In this document: positions 1 through 5,559 of the stretch, one piece after another
Layout of the letters: every line of letters starts with the position of its first letter
How positions within the stretch are numbered: position 1 is the first letter of the stretch
Origin: CAZAFM01 sp964484395
GTDB lineage: Bacteria; Campylobacterota; Campylobacteria; Campylobacterales; CAZAFM01
NCBI GenBank assembly: GCA_964484395.1
Contig: CAZAFM010000049.1
Span: forward strand, 1 to 17,412
Reading direction: 5' to 3'
DNA: 17,412 nt
Notes under the pieces: generated by a model
The model's input: only the letters and a program-made list of their open reading frames with translations
Database searches by the model: none
Told to the model about the DNA's origin: nothing
Program-made: the position numbers and the translations under genes

Positions 1-645
1 CTCTCTCACCCCTCCTGTGAAGCTACTGATAGTGTTTATATTATCAGATGGTATTATTTTTCCTGAGGCTTTGATTGTCTCATCTATCTCTGAGAAGCTA
101 GCCCATATAATAAGAAAAACAATAGTCCCAAACATAATCCACAATACTTTAGAAAGCCCACTAGAGGTTCTAAGCAATACCGCTCCACTTAGGGAGGGCA
201 TAAAGTCTATTATGGATTTGGAGTAGCTCTTTTTAAGCATATTTTCTTCATTTATCTTCTCTAGTCTTTTCTCTTGAGTAATGTCACTACTTGCTAGCAT
301 AAAGCCAACCAAGACACCTTCATCATCAAGCAGGGGTCTTATGATAGTATCTGTCCATATAGTTTTATCAGCTTTAGAGGCATGTTTTACCTCTCCTTTC
401 CACTCATGCTTGGAGCTTTTCGCATCATCAAACTGCCCTCTAAAAGTCTCTAGGGAGTCTTGTTTTATCAAAAACTCGTATGGTTTATCTACTATCTCCT
501 CCTCTTTGTAGCCAAAAGCATTACAGAGGTTTGTACTAACATGCTTTATCACACCATCTGTGTTTGTCACGGCTAGAACTACATAGGTATCAAGTATCTC
601 TCTGTTTTGAAACCTAAAGCTTCTGGTTAGTTTGTCCTCGCTCAC
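1..645 (-). CDS. PAS domain fused to HlyD-family type I secretion membrane-fusion protein (partial, C-terminus beyond the window)
   Basis: The first 215 residues are visible. Residues about 12-123 form a PAS domain: a turn with TNTDGVI at 27-33, the FGYKEEEIV stretch at 44-52, W82 and W97 in the core strands, and the typical ending SSDIT at 119-123. A charged helical linker follows (124-145), then one transmembrane segment at about 166-184 (VLWIMFGTIVFLIIWASF). Next comes SEIDETIKASGKIIPS, the start of the periplasmic part of HlyD/LapC-type adaptors. By family knowledge these proteins link the inner-membrane ABC exporter to the outer-membrane channel, with the N-terminus in the cytoplasm, so the PAS domain should be cytoplasmic. 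The start is GTG at 643-645: an in-frame TAG lies two codons upstream and GAAAGGAG is correctly placed. The gene is last of the visible secretion operon. A plain PAS histidine kinase was considered, but the sequence after the membrane segment is adaptor-like. The PAS ligand cannot be read from the sequence. Confidence 0.85.
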   Translation of the reverse strand, partial: MSEDKLTRSFRFQNREILDTYVVLAVTNTDGVIKHVSTNLCNAFGYKEEEIVDKPYEFLIKQDSLETFRGQFDDAKSSKHEWKGEVKHASKADKTIWTDTIIRPLLDDEGVLVGFMLASSDITQEKRLEKINEENMLKKSYSKSIIDFMPSLSGAVLLRTSSGLSKVLWIMFGTIVFLIIWASFSEIDETIKASGKIIPSDNINTISSFTGGVRE

Positions 646-696
646 TATCTATCTCCTTTCCAGTAAGCTGCAAAGAAGCTTCTTAGCGGAGTGCCT

Positions 697-711
697 AGCG
701 ACTTGGTCGCT
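697..711. other. Short perfect hairpin in the lipoprotein / fusion-protein gap
   Basis: AGCGAC, a three-base loop, then GTCGCT forms a perfect 6-bp stem within the 72-bp gap (646-717) between the lipoprotein and PAS-HlyD genes. A 12-bp palindrome, AAGAAGCTTCTT, lies at 673-684 in the same gap. No T-run follows on the minus strand, so this is not a normal intrinsic terminator. In the mRNA these structures could affect stability or the relative expression of the two flanking genes; that is inference. Confidence 0.35.
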
Positions 712-717
712 CTTAGT

Positions 718-951
718 TTACTTGCTCTCATTACTATCTGCACTTTTGTTTTTTTCTAGCTCTATGATGACTAGCTGCATCTCATCTATTACTGCTTGCT
801 GTTTTACTACAGTTGCATTTAGGTCATCTACTTTTCTGTTTAGGTCGTTTAAAAATGCTATGTCTGAGTTGCTAAGTAGAGCTTTTGGAGAGCAGCCACT
901 TAGAAAAAAGCTTGACAGTAAAACTAAAAGCGTAAAAGTATTTACTTTCAT
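718..951 (-). CDS. Small coiled-coil lipoprotein of the type I secretion operon
   Basis: This 77-residue protein has a clear lipoprotein signal: a charged start (MKVN), a hydrophobic core at 6-17 and the lipobox LSGC with Cys20 as the lipidated residue. The next residue is Ser, not Asp, so by E. coli rules it would go to the outer membrane. The mature part, about 30-70, has heptad-like spacing of Leu, Val and Ile among charged residues and should form a single coiled coil. The tail is short and polar. Its ATG overlaps the TGA of the ABC exporter gene (ATGA), with AGGA seven bases upstream, indicating translational coupling. I do not recognise the family. Its position between exporter and adaptor genes suggests a role in assembling or stabilising the secretion complex, which is inference. 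Lipobox, ribosome site and overlap make it a real gene despite its size. Confidence 0.82.
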   Translation of the reverse strand: MKVNTFTLLVLLSSFFLSGCSPKALLSNSDIAFLNDLNRKVDDLNATVVKQQAVIDEMQLVIIELEKNKSADSNESK

Positions 952-3125
952 TTTTTTATCCTTTCTAGTATCTCTTCTTTTGGTCCATCCATAACAACCC
1001 TTCCTTCATCAAGAACTATTACTCTATCTACTAGCTGGAGAAGTGAACTTTTGTGTGTGGATATGATTACAGTTTTGTTTTGTATAAACTTTTTGACCTT
1101 TGTGATAAAAAGAGCTTCAGATGTGCTATCCATAGCACTTGTTGGTTCATCCATAAGAACTATAGGACTATCAAGCAGAAAAGCCCTTGCTATCCCCACA
1201 CTCTGTTTTTGCCCACCTGAGAGCTGAAAACCTCTCTCGCCCACTGGCATATCAAACCCTTTGGGGTGTTTGTTTATAAAATCAAGAACTCCAGCAACAT
1301 CTGAAACCTTGATAATATCCTCATCATCACTATGAGGTGCTCTATAGACTACATTATCTCTTACAGTTCCGTTAAAAAGAACTGTATCTTGTGATACATA
1401 GGCTATGTTTTTTCTAAGCTCAGTTGGGTCTATCTGTTTTATGTCTATTTTATCTACAAGTATTGAGCCACTATCTGGATAGTAGAGGGAGTTTAGAAGC
1501 TTCAGCATTGTGGATTTTCCTGAGCCTATTTTTCCTATAAATGCTACTTTTTCACCTCTTTTTATCTCTATGTTTATGTTGTTTAATGCTGATTTGTCAC
1601 TTCCTGGATATGTGAAGTTTAGTCCTCTTATATTTATATCTCCTCTATATTCTGGACGAGCAACAAACTTTTTGCCTTGAGGATGCTCAACAGGGAGGTT
1701 CATGATCTCATCTATAGCACTGTATGAGGCTTTTGTATGCTCATATGTAGCAAGCAAGCTTGCGACCTGTCCCATAGGACTGATAGTTCTTGAGCCTATG
1801 ATAACAGTGGCTATAAGTCCCCCCATAGTTAAGTCTCCATTTTGTATGAGATATACACCTGCTATGATGATAAGCACTGTGTTTAGCTGAACTAGAAATG
1901 ATGTGATAGTAGTGATAGAAGCAGAGATGGTTTTTGTAGATATGCTCTTATCAGCTATATCAGCCGTGGCTTCTTCCCAGTTCCACTGCATATATCCTGT
2001 AGCACTTATGGATTTTAGGGTCTCAATGGAGGAGAGTGACTCTATAAGCACTGAGTTTTTGTTTGATCCAGCTCCATAGGTCTCTTTTATCATATCACCT
2101 AGTTTTGATTTGGCATAGTAGGTATATAGAAGTATGATGATAATGATACCTAGAGGTATAAGGGCTATAACGCCACCTACATAGTAGATAACAAGCAAAA
2201 ATATAACAACAAAAGGGAGGTCTATTAGAAGTGAGATAGTAGAAGAGGTCAAAAATGCTCTGATACTTTCAAACTCTTTTATGATATTTGCTAAAGAGCC
2301 AACTGAGCCTGGAAGTGAGCTCATACGAAGATCCATAACTCGTTCAAATATAATAGAAGAGGCGATAATATCAGTCTTCTTTCCAGCAGTTTCCAAAAAG
2401 TATGAGCGAAGAAACTTCAAAGCCACATCAACCACATATACAAACAAAACCGCAATAGCTAGTACCCATAGTGTCTGAGTAGCATTGTTTGGGATAACCC
2501 TATCATATACATTCATAGTAAAAAGAGGAGTAGCAAGAACAAAGAGGTTTATCATAAAAGAAGCTATAATGACATCCCTATAGACATCTTTTACTATAGT
2601 GACTGTTCCCCAAAACCAGTGAGACTCTTTTATGTTTGTGTGGCTTTTTTTACCATCCTCAACTCTTAGTTGCTTTTTTAGCAGGACAGTAAAGCCTAGG
2701 TATCGTCTGTTTAGCTCCTCTATAGATACTATACTTTCAAGATCAGGTGCCTCTGGAAGTATAAGCCTTGCATTTTTCATCTCATCATCAAAGTTTAGTA
2801 GTATACAAGCACCAGCCTCACCACCCTCAGCTTTTGGCTTTAGAAGCACTATGGCTGGAAGGAGTAGGGTGTTTATATCTTCAAGCTTTGTTTTTAAAAT
2901 CCTAGTTTTAAATCCTGCCTTTGTAGCAGCTCTTGAAAAAAGAGATTTTGAGCTTTTTAGAGAAAAAAGAGTAGGTGAGTTTTTACCATCTTCTATAGGA
3001 AGTCCTGCTATTAGGGACTCTTTTGAGTATGGTCGTCCATTTATCTTACAAAAAATAGCTAAAGAATCTAAAACTGGGTCACCATTGTAGTGTATAGCTT
3101 CTTTATTTTGAAAATTACTATCCAT
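948..3125 (-). CDS. Type I secretion ABC exporter, LapB family (permease-ATPase)
   Basis: This 725-residue protein closely resembles LapB-type exporters that secrete large RTX adhesins. Residues about 15-150 form a C39-like domain in which the catalytic Cys is replaced (DPVLDSLAIFC at 16-26) and the His motif is lost (ACILLN at 106-111). It should therefore bind cargo rather than cleave a leader. Membrane segments span about 182-440, with the family-typical LFTMNVYDRVIPNNATQTLW at 201-220. The ATPase domain (about 495-725) has Walker A GKIGSGKS at 531-538, Q-loop Q579, signature LSGGQK at 635-640, Walker B VLMDEP at 655-660 with Glu660, and H-loop His691, so it looks catalytically intact. It should act as an inner-membrane dimer, using ATP to drive substrate into the adaptor-channel conduit. 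Its ATG lies eight bases after the channel gene's stop, with a GGAAAA ribosome site between. Confidence 0.94.
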   Translation of the reverse strand: MDSNFQNKEAIHYNGDPVLDSLAIFCKINGRPYSKESLIAGLPIEDGKNSPTLFSLKSSKSLFSRAATKAGFKTRILKTKLEDINTLLLPAIVLLKPKAEGGEAGACILLNFDDEMKNARLILPEAPDLESIVSIEELNRRYLGFTVLLKKQLRVEDGKKSHTNIKESHWFWGTVTIVKDVYRDVIIASFMINLFVLATPLFTMNVYDRVIPNNATQTLWVLAIAVLFVYVVDVALKFLRSYFLETAGKKTDIIASSIIFERVMDLRMSSLPGSVGSLANIIKEFESIRAFLTSSTISLLIDLPFVVIFLLVIYYVGGVIALIPLGIIIIILLYTYYAKSKLGDMIKETYGAGSNKNSVLIESLSSIETLKSISATGYMQWNWEEATADIADKSISTKTISASITTITSFLVQLNTVLIIIAGVYLIQNGDLTMGGLIATVIIGSRTISPMGQVASLLATYEHTKASYSAIDEIMNLPVEHPQGKKFVARPEYRGDINIRGLNFTYPGSDKSALNNINIEIKRGEKVAFIGKIGSGKSTMLKLLNSLYYPDSGSILVDKIDIKQIDPTELRKNIAYVSQDTVLFNGTVRDNVVYRAPHSDDEDIIKVSDVAGVLDFINKHPKGFDMPVGERGFQLSGGQKQSVGIARAFLLDSPIVLMDEPTSAMDSTSEALFITKVKKFIQNKTVIISTHKSSLLQLVDRVIVLDEGRVVMDGPKEEILERIKK

Positions 3126-3133
3126 TATTTTCC

Positions 3134-4783
3134 TTAAAAACTTTCATTTTGAACTACTAGATACTCATCATAGACCCACTGTCCATCACCTATTTTTACC
3201 CAGTTTTTATCTTTTTTGCTTGAGCAGACTACTTCACCTCTGTGTTTTTGTCCTATAGTTTTTGATTTTAAAGAGGGTTTTTTTCTTACATTTAGCGTTG
3301 TTGCTTTAACCTCATAGCAGGCACTCTCCATGCTTATCTTCTCTTCTTGATTACTATCTTTATGTAGAGTTATAGGGATAAACTGTGTGTGTGAGTTTTT
3401 GAATCTATTTAGCCCATCTTTATCAAACTTCATAGCCCCATCAAAACCTTCATCATTTTTTACTACATCATTTAGTCTCATCTGGTTATAGCTTGGGCTA
3501 TTTAGGATGATAGCATCTACAAGTTTTCCAACGCCCTCTAGTATCATGTACTTTGAAAGAAGGAAATCATAGCTTGATTGAACAGCACTTTTTTGAGCAG
3601 AGGTTAGGTCGTTGTGTGCATCTAGAAGTGTGGTTAGGTTTATGCTTCCAAGGTCAAACTTTATCATAGATGTTTTTAGCACCTCATCTTGCATCTTTGC
3701 ATATTCTGCATCTACTATTTTTTTCTCGCCATAAGTTTCATACGAATTCCATGCTAGGCGTAGTTGGTTTTCTATCTGCTGGATGTTTTTTTCTATCAAA
3801 AGCTTTTTTTCATCTACATAACTAAGAGCCTTTTTATCTAGTGCACTGTCTCTACCTCCATTATAGAGGTTGTAACTTATCTCAACTCCCACACTATAGC
3901 CCTGTGTCTCATCTAGGTAGTCAAAAAAGTTGTTATTTCCTCCATATCTTGCCACAAAGTCTACCTTTGGATAAAAAGCCTCTTGGTCTCGTCTATACTC
4001 ATATAGGGCTACTGCAACATTGTGTGCTGATACTCTCATAGATGGGTGCTCTCTCATAGCTTCTTCAAATGACTGCTCAAAGCTTTTTGGCAAGATTCCT
4101 TCATATAGAGGTTTTATAAGCTCCTCTGTATCAAAGTCTTTTTGTAGGAAGTTTCTGAGCTCTATTTTTGCTTGTCTGTAGGCTAGCTTTTGAGAGGCTA
4201 GGTTGGCTCTTGCTTCATTTAGGTCACTCTGTGCTCTCTGGTACTCTAGTTTTGTACCAAAGCCTTTTGATACTTTTATCTTTATTTTTCCAAGTATATC
4301 TTTACTAACTAAAAATGCCCTCTGATTTAAATCAAGCAGGTCTCTTTGTTTGAGGACATTGATATATGCTTCTATATAGTCCATCGCTACTCTGTTTGCA
4401 CTCTCAAGCATGAAGTCTTTTGAGGATGATAGTCTTGATTTTTGCAAACTCTCTTCATACGCTGCAAGTCCACCATCAAAAAGTGGTTGAGTTAGTATAA
4501 ACTCCCACTCATCTACATTTCTATCATAGTCATCATTAGGTACACCATCCCTATCCTTTATGACATCCTCGCCCTCTCGTGCAAAGCTACTCTCAAAGTC
4601 AAGCTTTGGTCTATAGTAGCTATATGAGACCACAAGGTCTTGCTTGACCATTTTTATAGAGTTTTTTCGCTCACTTACTTCTGGGTTGTTATCAAGTGCT
4701 AGCTTTAGCCCATCTTTTAGTGTTAAAGACAGAAGTGATAAAGGCAGAAGGGAAAAGATTAAAAAAATAGTTATAATTTTCAT
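3134..4783 (-). CDS. TolC/LapE-like outer-membrane channel with C-terminal SH3b domain
   Basis: From ATG 4783 the protein has 549 residues. A signal peptide occupies about 1-19 (MKIITIFLIFSLLPLSLLS). Two TolC-type repeats follow at about 20-420, with recognisable pieces such as KGFGTKLEYQRAQSDLNEA (173-191) and FDLGSINLTTLLDAHNDL (376-393). After a polar linker (about 430-488), residues 489-545 form a bacterial SH3 domain: TTLNVRKKPS, then KHRGEVV and NWVKIGDGQWVYDEYL. The channel should form a trimer across outer membrane and periplasm, and the SH3b part may contact peptidoglycan or partner proteins. The longer reading frame begins at 4843, but ATGs at 4795, 4789 and 4783 compete; 4783 is preferred because GAGGA precedes it at ribosome-site distance and it gives a proper signal peptide. 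It is first gene of the secretion operon, divergent from the response regulator. Confidence 0.9.
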   Translation of the reverse strand: MKIITIFLIFSLLPLSLLSLTLKDGLKLALDNNPEVSERKNSIKMVKQDLVVSYSYYRPKLDFESSFAREGEDVIKDRDGVPNDDYDRNVDEWEFILTQPLFDGGLAAYEESLQKSRLSSSKDFMLESANRVAMDYIEAYINVLKQRDLLDLNQRAFLVSKDILGKIKIKVSKGFGTKLEYQRAQSDLNEARANLASQKLAYRQAKIELRNFLQKDFDTEELIKPLYEGILPKSFEQSFEEAMREHPSMRVSAHNVAVALYEYRRDQEAFYPKVDFVARYGGNNNFFDYLDETQGYSVGVEISYNLYNGGRDSALDKKALSYVDEKKLLIEKNIQQIENQLRLAWNSYETYGEKKIVDAEYAKMQDEVLKTSMIKFDLGSINLTTLLDAHNDLTSAQKSAVQSSYDFLLSKYMILEGVGKLVDAIILNSPSYNQMRLNDVVKNDEGFDGAMKFDKDGLNRFKNSHTQFIPITLHKDSNQEEKISMESACYEVKATTLNVRKKPSLKSKTIGQKHRGEVVCSSKKDKNWVKIGDGQWVYDEYLVVQNESF

Positions 4784-4802
4784 CCACATCCTCATTTTAA
4801 TA

Positions 4803-4835
4803 ATATTATTATAATTTATAACTGTATAATAATAT
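4803..4835. promoter_or_regulatory. Symmetric divergent promoter / inverted repeat between the secretion operon and regulator gene
   Basis: ATATTATTATA at 4803-4813 and its exact reverse complement TATAATAATAT at 4825-4835 are separated by 11 bases. Each arm contains a perfect TATAAT: at 4825-4830 reading right towards the response regulator, and at 4813-4808 reading left towards the channel gene. The predicted transcripts would start near 4837 and 4801. No clear -35 elements are seen, which is common in Campylobacterota. The arm centres are 22 bp apart, about two helical turns, so the element could also be an operator, perhaps for the adjacent regulator. The very high A+T content weakens this. 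Confidence 0.5.
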
Positions 4836-4866
4836 GGTCTCAAAACAGTCCCATTAAGTTTGGATT

Positions 4867-4881
4867 AAAGGATATAAAATA
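4867..4881 (+). promoter_or_regulatory. Ribosome binding site in front of a probable ATA start codon
   Basis: AAAGGA at 4867-4872, a six-base spacer, then ATA at 4879-4881. The reading frame is closed by TAA at 4855-4857, and no ATG, GTG or TTG occurs in frame between that stop and the GTG at 5128. The spacing is ideal for initiation at ATA, giving an N-terminus of normal length for a receiver domain. ATT at 4864 is the other near-cognate candidate but lacks a ribosome site. Confidence 0.55.
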
Positions 4882-5559
4882 AACAAACTCTCCCTAAAAC
4901 AACTAAGTGTACTTTTTGTTGAAGATGATGAGATTATATTAGAGGGCATATCACACTATTTAGAAAAGCTTTTTAGTAGAGTCATAATAGCTACTTCTCT
5001 ACAAGAGGCTTTTACTGCTTACTATGAAAATAGAGTAGATGTACTTTTTTCTGATATTGTTCTTCCTGATGGTAGCGGGCTTGATTTTATATCTGAGATA
5101 AGAAAGAAAGATAGTAGCATAACAGCTGTGATATATAGTGCATATGGTGATGAAGCAAACCTTCTAAAAGCTACAAACTCTGGTGTGGATGGGTATGTGC
5201 TAAAGCCTGCAAGCAGACAGGAGATAGAGGGAACTATCATAAAAGCTATAAAGCAAAGAGGAAGGCTTGATATTAGGATTAGTCTAACTAAAGATATATC
5301 ATACCATCCTTTACAAAAAACAATTTTAAAAAAAGAAAACAAGATAAATATTGGACAAAAAGAGTTGCAACTTCTAGAGCTTCTACTTGATAATGCAAAC
5401 AAGCTTGTTACAAAAGAGCAGATATATGAGGGTATATGGCCTTTAGAGTCTGTAACTGAGTCTGCTATAAAAAACCTCCTAAGCAGGCTAAGAGCTAAGC
5501 TAGAAGGTATTCCTGTCTATTCAGCTAGAGGAAAGGGGTGGATTTTAGAGCTAGGCTAG
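4879..5559 (+). CDS. OmpR-family response regulator, probable non-canonical ATA start
   Basis: Translated from ATA 4879 it has 226 residues. The receiver domain (about 8-125) is complete: acidic pocket E15, D16 and D17 in LFVEDDE, phosphoacceptor D59 in LFSDIVLPDGSGLDF, switch residue S87 in IYSAYG, and K109 in GYVLKPA. A winged-helix DNA-binding domain follows at about 150-226 (TKEQIYEGIWPLES, AIKNLLSRLRAKL, then GKGWILEL). It should be phosphorylated by a histidine kinase and control transcription; no kinase gene is visible. Divergence from the secretion operon makes that operon a likely target. The first ordinary start codon is GTG 5128, inside the receiver, which would remove residues 1-83 including D59 and leave 143 residues. 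Since homology continues to 4879, that shorter call is almost certainly wrong. Either translation starts at ATA, or a former ATG has mutated or been misread. The stop overlaps the dxs stop on the other strand. Confidence 0.85.
   Translation: MNKLSLKQLSVLFVEDDEIILEGISHYLEKLFSRVIIATSLQEAFTAYYENRVDVLFSDIVLPDGSGLDFISEIRKKDSSITAVIYSAYGDEANLLKATNSGVDGYVLKPASRQEIEGTIIKAIKQRGRLDIRISLTKDISYHPLQKTILKKENKINIGQKELQLLELLLDNANKLVTKEQIYEGIWPLESVTESAIKNLLSRLRAKLEGIPVYSARGKGWILELG

Noticed and set aside
697..711. Rho-independent terminator between lipoprotein and adaptor genes
   Set aside because: The stem is only 6 bp and no T-run follows in the direction of transcription.
632..994. Plus-strand 120-codon open frame
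   Set aside because: It is antisense to the lipoprotein gene and the end of the exporter gene; low-complexity Ser/Leu-rich translation with no recognisable domain.
2632..3090. Plus-strand 152-codon open frame
   Set aside because: It mirrors the N-terminal C39-like domain of the exporter on the other strand; Ser/Phe-rich shadow translation without a family match.
4834..4857. Seven-codon upstream open frame (ATG to TAA) before the regulator
   Set aside because: It has no ribosome site, and its ATG lies at or before the predicted transcription start, so translation is unlikely.
5022..5402. Minus-strand 126-codon open frame opposite the response regulator
   Set aside because: The plus strand encodes a clear receiver and winged-helix protein; the opposite frame is a compositional shadow.
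5128..5559. Response regulator beginning at GTG 5128
   Set aside because: This start would delete the acidic pocket and phosphoacceptor that are plainly encoded in frame upstream.
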